A stretch of 64,000 nt of DNA. It comes from Bifidobacterium adolescentis ATCC 15703 (GTDB lineage: Bacteria; Actinomycetota; Actinomycetes; Actinomycetales; Bifidobacteriaceae). The position numbers and the translations under genes are program-made. Shown one piece after another: positions 19,341 through 26,542 of the stretch. Positions within the stretch are counted from its first letter, which is position 1. Each line of letters begins with the position of its first letter. The notes under the pieces are model-generated. The model searched no databases, had not been told where the DNA came from, and was given only the letters and a program-made list of their open reading frames with translations. The DNA is taken from assembly GCF_000010425.1 (NCBI RefSeq), contig NC_008618.1, positions 923,946-987,945 of the forward strand, read 5' to 3'.

Positions 19341-20888
19341 ATGGGAGATCCTCGTGGATTCCTGAAGGTCCGTACCCGTCGCGAACTGGCCGAACGCCCC
19401 GTTGAAGAGCGAATCAAGGACTGGTTCGACGTTCACACCGAATCCGGCCTGCAGTCCTGGACCACCGAGCAGGCGGCCCGCTGCATGGATTGCGGCACTC
19501 CGTTCTGCATGAGCGGATGCCCGCTCGGCAACATCATTCCGGAATTCAACGATCTGGTCCGTCAGGAGAAGTGGGAGGACGCGTACAACCGTCTGTCCGA
19601 AACCAACAACTTCCCCGAAGTGACCGGTCGCATCTGCCCGGCATTGTGCGAAGCCGCCTGCGTGCTTGGCATCCATCAGCCGGCCACGATGATTCAGAAC
19701 GACGAACGCACCATCATCGATCAGGCATGGAGCCTTGACTACGTCAAGCCTCTGCCGCCGCAGCGTCTGACCGACCAGACCGTTGCCGTGGTCGGTTCCG
19801 GCCCATCCGGTCTCGCCTGCGCCCAGCAGCTCACCCGTGCCGGCCACACCGTGGTCGTATACGAGCGTGATGACGCCATCGGTGGTCTGATGCGTTACGG
19901 CATTCCGAACTTCAAACTCGACAAGCGCCTCATCGACCGCCGAGTCGAGCAGATGGGAGCCGAAGGCACCGTGTTCCGCACCGGCGTGGAAATCGGCAAG
20001 GACATCTCCTGGGATGACCTGCGTTCCCGCTACGACGCAGTGGTGGTTGCCATCGGCTCCACCGTGCCGCGTGACATGAAGATTCCAGGCCGCGAGCTCA
20101 AGGGTATCCATTTCGCCATGGAGTTCCTGCCGGACGCCACACGTCGCGTGTACGGTGTCAAGCCGGTCAACGACATCACCGCCGAAGGCAAGCATGTGGT
20201 GATCATCGGCGGCGGCGACACCGGTTCCGACTGCCTCGGCACATCCCTGCGCCAAGGCGCTAAGGACGTCACCGTGCTGCAGATCATGCCGCAGGAACCG
20301 AAGGAGCGTCCGGCCAACCAGCCATGGCCGACCTTCGCCCGCCTGTACAAGGAAACCTCCTCCATGAAGGAAGGTTTCGAAACGCAGCGCGCCGAATACG
20401 TGTACAACACCGACTCGGTCAACTTCGAGGGCTCCGACGAGGACAAGGCCAAGGTGAAGGTGGAGAACTCCACCGCCACCGAAGGCTTCGTCGCCGACGA
20501 GAACGGACATGTCACCGGTCTGAAGGTCGTCAACGTCGCTCCAGGAGAGAACGGGCCGTTCACCCGCCAGCCAGGCACCGAACGAGTGATTCCCGCCGAT
20601 CTGGTGCTCATCTCCGTGGGCTTCCTGCACCCTGACACCACCACGCTGGTGGATCAGCTGCCGGTCGACCTTGACGGTCGAGGCAATGTGGCGCGTAACG
20701 ACAAGTTCGCCACCTCCCAGGACGGCGTCTTCGCCTGCGGCGATGCCGGACGTGGCCAGAGCCTCGTCGTGTGGGCCATCTCCGAAGGTCGCTCCTGCGC
20801 GGCCGCGGTCGACGAGTACCTTACCGGCTCCACCGAACTGCCGGCACCGATCGTCGCTTCCAAGCGTCCAATGATGCTGCCGCGATAG
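19341..20888 (+). CDS. gltD: Glutamate synthase (NADPH) small subunit
   Basis: This 515-residue iron-sulfur flavoprotein passes electrons from NADPH to GltB. The N-terminal cysteine clusters CMDCGTPFCMSGCP and CPALCEAAC bind 4Fe-4S centres. Two Rossmann motifs follow: VVGSGPSGLACAQ for FAD and IIGGGDTGSDCLG for NADPH. The ATG is one base after the gltB stop, with GGAAGGAG upstream, so the two subunits are translated together. A strong terminator lies 27 bp beyond the stop. Confidence 0.95.
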   Translation: MGDPRGFLKVRTRRELAERPVEERIKDWFDVHTESGLQSWTTEQAARCMDCGTPFCMSGCPLGNIIPEFNDLVRQEKWEDAYNRLSETNNFPEVTGRICPALCEAACVLGIHQPATMIQNDERTIIDQAWSLDYVKPLPPQRLTDQTVAVVGSGPSGLACAQQLTRAGHTVVVYERDDAIGGLMRYGIPNFKLDKRLIDRRVEQMGAEGTVFRTGVEIGKDISWDDLRSRYDAVVVAIGSTVPRDMKIPGRELKGIHFAMEFLPDATRRVYGVKPVNDITAEGKHVVIIGGGDTGSDCLGTSLRQGAKDVTVLQIMPQEPKERPANQPWPTFARLYKETSSMKEGFETQRAEYVYNTDSVNFEGSDEDKAKVKVENSTATEGFVADENGHVTGLKVVNVAPGENGPFTRQPGTERVIPADLVLISVGFLHPDTTTLVDQLPVDLDGRGNVARNDKFATSQDGVFACGDAGRGQSLVVWAISEGRSCAAAVDEYLTGSTELPAPIVASKRPMMLPR

Positions 20889-20914
20889 ACAACACTGTTG
20901 TAAGGGTATGAACG

Positions 20915-20957
20915 AGGTGGCCCGGCTCGCGAATAGTGAGCCGGGCCACCTGTTTTT
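20915..20957 (+). terminator. Intrinsic terminator of gltBD
   Basis: A 14-bp perfect stem (20915-20928 with 20938-20951), 9-base loop, then GTTTTTC. Confidence 0.9.
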
Positions 20958-21009
20958 CACCCGAAATGCGGTAAAGTAATCCCAGCACCATGCAACAAAG
21001 GAGTGACTA

Positions 21010-21471
21010 ATGCCAAATCGCGCAGAACGACGTGCCCAAGCCAAGCGCAATCGCAGGGGAGTGCCACAGCAATACGACCAAACCCAAGGCCGCGCACGTT
21101 CCGGCATGTTGGACGAGTATCAGCTGCAGGAAAAGTCACGTCGTCTGCAGGACGGCACCGATGGGCCATGGAAGCCGAGTGCCAGTACGGTCACGGAAAC
21201 GGAAAACGCGCTGAACACCAATCCTGATTACAAGAATCCGAAGATGTTCAAGGCACCCCATTCCGTCCGTCAATGGTTCCGTGTGGCCAGCTGGGTGCTG
21301 ATTGCGCTGTCGGCCATCGCCTTCCTCGTGGTCATGTGGCTGCCGTCGCATCCGATGTGGCTCATCTCCACAGTCGCCATCGTCTTCGCAGTCGGTGTGC
21401 TGAGCCTGTTCTTCACGGCCGGCAACCCGAAGCACAATCCGAATCTCGACCAAAACGGAACAGCCGTCTGA
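21010..21471 (+). CDS. Small membrane protein of unknown function
   Basis: This 153-residue protein has a basic, Arg/Gln-rich N-terminal half (1-90) predicted cytoplasmic, then two hydrophobic helices (about 95-115 and 120-138) and a short polar tail. I do not recognise the family. The two-helix tail with a charged soluble N-terminus is common among conserved actinobacterial membrane proteins. The start has an AAAGGAG ribosome-binding site, and a TAAAGTAAT -10-like sequence lies about 35 bp upstream. It is monocistronic between two strong terminators. Confidence 0.75.
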   Translation: MPNRAERRAQAKRNRRGVPQQYDQTQGRARSGMLDEYQLQEKSRRLQDGTDGPWKPSASTVTETENALNTNPDYKNPKMFKAPHSVRQWFRVASWVLIALSAIAFLVVMWLPSHPMWLISTVAIVFAVGVLSLFFTAGNPKHNPNLDQNGTAV

Positions 21472-21486
21472 TCACAAAAACGATGG

Positions 21487-21528
21487 AAAGCGGTGAGACA
21501 ACCAGAAGCATTTGTCTCACCGCTTTTT
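21487..21528 (+). terminator. Intrinsic terminator after the small membrane protein gene
   Basis: A 15-bp stem (21487-21501 with 21512-21526) with a 10-base loop. The stem ends in a T-run (CGCTTTTTC). Confidence 0.9.
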
Positions 21529-21552
21529 CTATCGGATTTTAGGTATGCGCTA

Positions 21553-21583
21553 CTTGACTTCGACTAACCGTAAAGGGTATGCG
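21553..21583 (+). promoter_or_regulatory. Putative promoter of glgA
   Basis: TTGACT (21553-21558) is a good -35. TATGCG (21578-21583) is a possible -10 at 19-bp spacing. Transcription would then begin at about 21590, at the foot of the large inverted repeat. Confidence 0.45.
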
Positions 21584-21592
21584 AGAATGCTG

Positions 21593-21641
21593 TTTCATCG
21601 TTTTTCAGAAAAAGAATGGAACTTTCTGAAAAACGATGAAA
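21593..21641 (+). promoter_or_regulatory. 19-bp perfect inverted repeat in the glgA leader
   Basis: Bases 21593-21611 are the exact reverse complement of 21623-21641, separated by an 11-base loop. Each arm is itself nearly palindromic (TTTTTCAGAAAAAG). There is no U-run after the stem, and the start codon is 77 bp further on. It could be an operator read as DNA or an RNA hairpin at the very 5' end of the transcript. Confidence 0.7.
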
Positions 21642-21718
21642 ACAATGAGTGTTTTTCGTGTCTGATGTTTTACAGTAGAACAGGAAACGCTGGAAGACTC
21701 GAGGAGGAGATTACAGAC

Positions 21719-22963
21719 ATGAAGGTTGACATTCTATCGCGTGAATACCCGCCCAAGGTGTATGGCGGCGCGGGGGTGCATGCCGAAGAGCTTTCCAAGG
21801 TGCTGGCGGAACGTGTCGATGTGACGGTCCGCGCATTCGACGGGCCGCGCACGGCCGCCGACATTCCCGCGATTCCCGGAACAGACCCGAAAGGGTCGCT
21901 CACTGTCGTCGGCTACGACGTGCCGAAGGAGCTTGAGGATGCGAACGGTGCGCTGAAAACGTTTGGCGTCGATTTGCAAATCGCCAACGACGTTGATGCC
22001 GACATCATCCATGCGCATACATGGTACGCATGCCTTGCTGGCTATCTCGCCAAAATGCTGCATGACACCCCATTGGTCATCACCGCGCACTCGCTTGAAC
22101 CGTTCCGTCCATGGAAACGTGAACAGTTGGGCGGCGGCTACAATCTGAGCTCCTGGGCTGAGAAAGACGCCTACGAGCATGCCGACCGCGTGATCGCCGT
22201 ATCCGCGGGCATGCGTGAGGACATCCTCACCGCCTATCCGAACCTTGACCCGGACAAGGTGGTCGTAGTGCACAACGGCATCACCATGAGCCAGTTTGAA
22301 ACCCCGGCGGATGACGATCCGGGCTGGAAGGTGTTCGAACGTTACAACATCGACCGCAGCAAACCGACCTTGCTGTTCGTCGGACGCATCACTCGTCAAA
22401 AGGGTCTGCCGTACCTGCTTCAGGCACTGCACTTCGTGGACCCGAACATCCAGGTCGTTCTGTGCGCCGGCGCTCCCGACACGCCGGAAATCATGGAAGA
22501 GGTCAAGACCGCCTTCGCCAAGCTCGACGAGGAACGCGGCAACATCATCTGGATTGAGGAGATGCTGCCGAAGCCGGAGCTCAACGCACTCGAACATGGC
22601 TGCGACGCATTCATCTGCCCATCCATCTACGAGCCGCTCGGCATCGTGAATCTGGAAGCCATGGCATGCGGTCTGCCGGTGGTCGCCTCTGCGACCGGTG
22701 GCATTCCGGAAGTCGTCGTCGACGGCGAGACCGGATATCTGGTGCCGGTCGACCAACTGCATGACGGCACTGGCACCCCCACCAACCCTGACAAATTCGT
22801 GCACGATATGGCCGACGCCATCAACCGCATCATGGCTGACCCTGAAAAGGCGAAGCGGATGGGACAGGCCGGTTACGAGCGCGCCCGCGACCACTTCAGC
22901 TGGGAGTCCATCGCAGACAAGACCGTCAAAGTCTACGAGGACGTGCTTGCCGAACGGAAGTAG
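21719..22963 (+). CDS. glgA: Glycogen synthase, actinobacterial GlgA type (GT family 4/5)
   Basis: This 414-residue GT-B glycosyltransferase has the N-terminal KVYGGAGVH loop and the C-terminal E-x7-E motif in YEPLGIVNLEAMACGLP. Length and motifs match the Corynebacterium/Mycobacterium glycogen synthase type. That type uses ADP-glucose to extend glycogen, or to make maltose 1-phosphate in the GlgM variants; the sequence alone cannot separate the two. The ATG at 21719 has GAGGAGGAG upstream; longer in-frame starts would cross the leader hairpin. It is transcribed alone and is probably regulated through that hairpin. Confidence 0.85.
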   Translation: MKVDILSREYPPKVYGGAGVHAEELSKVLAERVDVTVRAFDGPRTAADIPAIPGTDPKGSLTVVGYDVPKELEDANGALKTFGVDLQIANDVDADIIHAHTWYACLAGYLAKMLHDTPLVITAHSLEPFRPWKREQLGGGYNLSSWAEKDAYEHADRVIAVSAGMREDILTAYPNLDPDKVVVVHNGITMSQFETPADDDPGWKVFERYNIDRSKPTLLFVGRITRQKGLPYLLQALHFVDPNIQVVLCAGAPDTPEIMEEVKTAFAKLDEERGNIIWIEEMLPKPELNALEHGCDAFICPSIYEPLGIVNLEAMACGLPVVASATGGIPEVVVDGETGYLVPVDQLHDGTGTPTNPDKFVHDMADAINRIMADPEKAKRMGQAGYERARDHFSWESIADKTVKVYEDVLAERK

Positions 22964-23025
22964 AACCGAACCTGTCTGATCGCGGATAACCGATCCGGCT
23001 GATCGACAGCCAGAATAATCCTGAA

Positions 23026-23062
23026 ATGCCTCCTGCCGACGCACTATGCTGGCAGGAGGCAT
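23026..23062 (+). terminator. Stem-loop after glgA
   Basis: ATGCCTCCTGCC (23026-23037) pairs perfectly with GGCAGGAGGCAT (23051-23062). No U-run follows, so it may be a weak or factor-assisted terminator, or a 3'-end stabiliser. Confidence 0.5.
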
Positions 23063-23099
23063 CATCGTATCCAAGTGGTTTGTGAAAATGGAGGGGACC

Positions 23100-23951
23100 A
23101 TGAACGAACAGAACATCGCGTTGAAACTGGACGATGTGGAATTCCGTCGCCGCAGGCGCGTAATTCTCACCAAAGTCAATCTGGAAGTCAAAAAAGGCGA
23201 GAAATGGGTGCTGTTCGGTCCCAACGGCATCGGCAAATCCACGTTGGTGCAGATGATGAGCACCCGTGGATTCCCATCCGAAGGCACAGTCGACATTCTG
23301 GGAAAACGTCTGGGCAAAGTGAACGTGTTCTCCTACCGCAACCGCATCGGTTTGAGCTCGGCCGAACTCGGACGCGCGTTCCCGCCGCAGGAAGATCCTC
23401 TTGACGCCATCGTGACGGCGCTGACCGCAACCACCGGCCGTTGGCGCGACACCTATACTGACGAGGATTACGCCAAAGCCCGCTCATTGATGCGTGAATT
23501 CGGCATCGAATACCTGGAAGGCAAGATGATGTTCAAGCTTTCCGAAGGCGAACGCACTCGCGTGCTTATCTGCCGTGCGTTGATGGCGGATCCCGATTTG
23601 CTGATTCTTGACGAGCCGACCACGGGTCTTGATTTGGGTGGGCGTGAGATTGCTTTGCGTGCGTTGAGTCGTGTTGGTGCGGAGCAGTCTGACCGCGCCG
23701 TGATTCTGGTGACGCACCGTCTTGAGGAGATTCCGCAAGGCTTCGACCACGTGGCGATCATGGGACGTATCACCGGCAACGAGGCGGATGCGTATGCCGA
23801 TAACGTCGCCGGCAACGATCCGGCGCCGGGCACTATCGTATATACGGGTGATTTGGAGCATGGTTTTACTTCTGAACGGTTGAGCCAGGTGTTTGGATTG
23901 GATTTGAAGGTCACGCATGCGAATGGTCGTTGGAACGCGTACGCGGTGTGA
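23100..23951 (+). CDS. Stand-alone ABC transporter ATP-binding protein
   Basis: This 283-residue ABC ATPase has Walker A GPNGIGKST near residue 41, signature LSEGERTRV near 146 and Walker B LLILDEPTTGLDLGG. The LSEGE signature and GEKW start resemble the ModF/YlmA-like group, whose members often lack a permease gene nearby. None is seen here, so the partner is unknown. The ATG at 23100 follows GGAGGGG directly. Codon choice changes within the gene: from about 23,590 onward T- and G-ending codons (GGT, TTG, CGT) replace the C-ending codons used earlier. Confidence 0.8.
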   Translation: MNEQNIALKLDDVEFRRRRRVILTKVNLEVKKGEKWVLFGPNGIGKSTLVQMMSTRGFPSEGTVDILGKRLGKVNVFSYRNRIGLSSAELGRAFPPQEDPLDAIVTALTATTGRWRDTYTDEDYAKARSLMREFGIEYLEGKMMFKLSEGERTRVLICRALMADPDLLILDEPTTGLDLGGREIALRALSRVGAEQSDRAVILVTHRLEEIPQGFDHVAIMGRITGNEADAYADNVAGNDPAPGTIVYTGDLEHGFTSERLSQVFGLDLKVTHANGRWNAYAV

Positions 23952-24111
23952 TGTCGACGTCGCCGTCACATTGCCGTCGCTTCGTGCCGTCTGCCGGTAT
24001 GACGGCGGATACGGTAGCATAGGTTCGTTGCTGTCCGTGGAATGCGGTCTGCAATCGTAAGCCATAGTCGTGAAATCGCATACTGAACGAACGTACGAAG
24101 GAGCGTAAACC

Positions 24112-25167
24112 ATGCGTCGAGGGCCGCTTGCCGCCGGTGAAAAAGTGCAGTTCACGGACCGCAGGTCGAATAAAATCACCGATCAGCTGGTGCCGGGTGG
24201 TGTGACGCAGACCTCGCATGGCATCATCCTGCATGATGATGTGATTGGCCAGACGGAAGGATCCGTTGTCGTGACGGTGAGTGCGAAACGTGAGGCTCAG
24301 GTCAACCAGACGCATCCGGAACGCGACGCGAACAAGCCGTGGAAGGGAACGCGTGCCATCGGTGGTTGGGAGTTCGCCGTCATGCGTCCGCGCTTGGCTG
24401 ACTATGTGCTGTCCATGCCGCGTGGCGCGCAGATCATGTATCCGAAGGACATCGCGCAGGTCATCCAGCTCGGTGATATTCGTTCCGGTATGAACGTGCT
24501 GGAATCCGGAGCCGGTTCGGGCGCGATGAGCATCAATCTGCTGGATGCCGTGGGGGAGGGCGGAAGCCTCACCACCATCGAGATGCGTTCGGAATTCGCG
24601 CGCGTCGCCGAAGCCAACGCGACGGTTTACTTTGGCAAACGTCCCGCATGGTGGGATTTGAGGACCGGCGATTTCGATTCGGTCGCGGCTGGTTTGCCGG
24701 AACACTCCTTCGACCGCATCATGCTTGACATGCTTGACCCGTGGAACCGTCTTGAACAGGCGTATCGCGTGATCGCGCCTGGCGGCGTGCTCGTCGCGTA
24801 CGTCACCACCACCACGCAGTTGAGCCGTCTTGCCGAAGCGTTGCGCGAGGTCGGCTGCTGGACCGAGCCGGACATGCAGGAGACTTTGGAACGTAATTGG
24901 AAGGCGCAAGGACTGGCCATCCGTCCCGATCACCAGATGATTGGACACACCGGTTTCCTCATGGTTTCTCGCGCGATGGCTCCGGGCTTCCAGGCGTTGC
25001 GTAAACGCGACCGTGCCACGAAGGACACGACGACCGACATCGATTCGTTGACGCCCGAGGAGCGTGCCGAACAGCTTGAGGATCTGGAATTGCGTGACAT
25101 TTCCGATCGCAAGCTGCGCAAGGTGCTGCGTGACCTCGACGCGCAGGTCGAAGCCATAAAGGAGTAG
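24112..25167 (+). CDS. trmI: tRNA (adenine-N1-)-methyltransferase TrmI
   Basis: This 351-residue SAM-dependent methyltransferase makes m1A58 in the T-loop of tRNA. An N-terminal beta domain (about 1-110) precedes a Rossmann domain with ESGAGSGAMS (motif I) and the active-site segment LDMLDPW. The C-terminal extension (about 290-351) is charged and probably helical. Family members are about 280-350 residues and form tetramers. The ATG has GAAGGAGCGTAAACC before it. In many actinobacteria this gene sits beside proteasome genes; here it does not, consistent with a bifidobacterium. Confidence 0.9.
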   Translation: MRRGPLAAGEKVQFTDRRSNKITDQLVPGGVTQTSHGIILHDDVIGQTEGSVVVTVSAKREAQVNQTHPERDANKPWKGTRAIGGWEFAVMRPRLADYVLSMPRGAQIMYPKDIAQVIQLGDIRSGMNVLESGAGSGAMSINLLDAVGEGGSLTTIEMRSEFARVAEANATVYFGKRPAWWDLRTGDFDSVAAGLPEHSFDRIMLDMLDPWNRLEQAYRVIAPGGVLVAYVTTTTQLSRLAEALREVGCWTEPDMQETLERNWKAQGLAIRPDHQMIGHTGFLMVSRAMAPGFQALRKRDRATKDTTTDIDSLTPEERAEQLEDLELRDISDRKLRKVLRDLDAQVEAIKE

Positions 25168-25265
25168 ATTTAGAGCGTTTCATGCCATGTCCCAGCGGAA
25201 AATCTGAGACAATGGACATTAGACATTTGAAATGCGGCGCTGGAACCGGATCGGAGCGTGCGATT

Positions 25266-25826
25266 ATGGGAACGAGCCTGAAGAAGGTCGCTAAAAAGGC
25301 CAAGGAATACAAGTATGTGCTGCTGGCGATGCGCCACGCCAAAACCGAGCCGTTCGGCGGCAACGGCAGCGACGTGGGACGTGAGCTCACCGACAAAGGA
25401 CGTAAGCAGGCCAAAGCCGTGGCCAAAGGATTGGCGGCGTTCAAAATGGTGCCCACTCGCATCGCATGCTCCAGCGCCACCCGCGCCCGTCAGACCTGCG
25501 ATCGCATGCTCAAGGTGTTCGGCGACGATCCGAAAGTCGACTACCGGCAAAGCCTGTACGAAGGCGGCGTGCAATCCGTGTTCGACGAGCTCGCGCAAAC
25601 CAAGGAAAAGCATCGCACGCTGCTCGTGCTTGGCCACGAACCGACCATTTCGATCGCCTGCCAATGGCTGGCCAGCACCGAATCCGATCCGACGTTGCTT
25701 GACCTGCTGAATCTCGGCATGTCCCCGGCCTCGATCGCCGTATTCGGCTCGAACGAGCCATTCAACCAGTGGCAGCTGCACAGCGGCGAACTCATCGCGC
25801 TGCTTACCGCCAAAGACTTCGAGTAG
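25266..25826 (+). CDS. SixA-like histidine phosphatase
   Basis: This 186-residue histidine phosphatase superfamily protein has the catalytic RHA motif at 23-25 (His24) and the second histidine in LGHEP (His124). The overall layout matches SixA phosphohistidine phosphatases, which are about 160 residues; the extra length is at the N-terminus. Its substrate here is unknown. The ATG at 25266 is chosen with GGAG nine bases upstream. An ATG at 25212 would add 18 residues that look like noncoding leader (GACAAT -10-like sequence lies there). It follows trmI by 98 bp. Confidence 0.75.
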   Translation: MGTSLKKVAKKAKEYKYVLLAMRHAKTEPFGGNGSDVGRELTDKGRKQAKAVAKGLAAFKMVPTRIACSSATRARQTCDRMLKVFGDDPKVDYRQSLYEGGVQSVFDELAQTKEKHRTLLVLGHEPTISIACQWLASTESDPTLLDLLNLGMSPASIAVFGSNEPFNQWQLHSGELIALLTAKDFE

Positions 25827-25882
25827 GGCTTGCGTGTTCCGGGCTGATTCGGAACGATGAGCATTCCGCAGAGTGCTGTGAT

Positions 25883-25913
25883 TTGACTTCAAGCGGCTTC
25901 AAGGTTGTATGGT
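25883..25913 (+). promoter_or_regulatory. Putative promoter of the cupin gene with direct repeat in the spacer
   Basis: TTGACT (25883-25888) and TATGGT (25908-25913) are spaced by 19 bp. The spacer contains CTTCAAG twice, four bases apart, as a direct repeat. A 19-bp spacer is typical of promoters that need a MerR-type activator, but the repeat is direct rather than dyad, so that link is weak. Confidence 0.4.
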
Positions 25914-25956
25914 GCTTTCTGAACCGATGTTCAGAATGATGGATAGGAGAGCCCAT

Positions 25957-26361
25957 ATGAACAATCCCAGTGCGTTCCCTCTTGGGGAACCAAATGACGG
26001 TTTCGCCCAGTATTTCGACGGACAGAGCTGGCTTGCGCCGGTACTTGACGCGCCTGAAGTGTCAATCCACAATGTGACGTTCGAACCTGGATGCCGGAAC
26101 CACTGGCATATCCACCATCACGCGGCCCAGATTCTCATTGCGGTTGGAGGGCGTGGCTACTACCAGCTTGAGGGCGAAGAGCCGAAGGAGCTTGAACCGG
26201 GACAGGCCGTCCGTATTCCGCCGGACGTTAAGCATTGGCACGGTGCCGCCCCTCGCGAAGCTTTCAGCCATTTGGCGTTCATGATTGCGGATGGCACGGG
26301 CGACGTGACGAATGAATGGCTGGAACCCGTAGACCCCGACGCATACGAGACATTGCGTTAA
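25957..26361 (+). CDS. Cupin domain protein
   Basis: This 134-residue single-domain cupin has the metal site spread over two motifs: HWHIHHH (His49, His51 and neighbours, with Gln58) and PPDVKHWHGA (His93 or His95). This resembles the cupins often linked to carboxymuconolactone decarboxylase-like or oxidoreductase proteins. The actual reaction is unknown. The ATG at 25957 has ATAGGAGA upstream; two earlier in-frame starts would place the ribosome-binding site inside the gene. It is monocistronic. Confidence 0.8.
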   Translation: MNNPSAFPLGEPNDGFAQYFDGQSWLAPVLDAPEVSIHNVTFEPGCRNHWHIHHHAAQILIAVGGRGYYQLEGEEPKELEPGQAVRIPPDVKHWHGAAPREAFSHLAFMIADGTGDVTNEWLEPVDPDAYETLR

Positions 26362-26435
26362 ATCCGCTTGCCGGGCTGTTCTGCATTATTGATCCATAAA
26401 CATAAATGTGTGAATATAGACGGCATACGGACTGC

Positions 26436-26456
26436 GTTATAAGGACAGTTTATAAC
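26436..26456. promoter_or_regulatory. Inverted repeat upstream of metE
   Basis: GTTATAA (26436-26442) and TTATAAC (26450-26456) form a perfect 7-bp dyad with a 7-base spacer, ending 16 bp before the proposed -35. The AT-rich dyad with a spacer is typical of an activator or repressor site. A methionine-responsive regulator is a reasonable guess but cannot be named. Confidence 0.5.
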
Positions 26457-26471
26457 GACATTCAAATTTTC

Positions 26472-26501
26472 TTGATGTCTTATAGCTGGCGGTTTTGTGA
26501 T
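26472..26501 (+). promoter_or_regulatory. Putative promoter of metE-metF
   Basis: TTGATG (26472-26477) and TGTGAT (26496-26501) are spaced 18 bp. The -10 is poor. The TATAGCT/GATAGCT partial direct repeat straddles this region, so a bound regulator may be needed. Confidence 0.35.
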
Positions 26502-26542
26502 AGCTTGAGCGGGTTGCATTGTTCATATCAGATGGAGGATTC

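Noticed and set aside
14786..19417. A 1543-codon open frame on the minus strand opposite gltB
   Set aside because: It is the antisense of a conserved GC-rich gene with C/G-ending codons. The product is low complexity without known motifs, and no promoter or ribosome-binding site fits.
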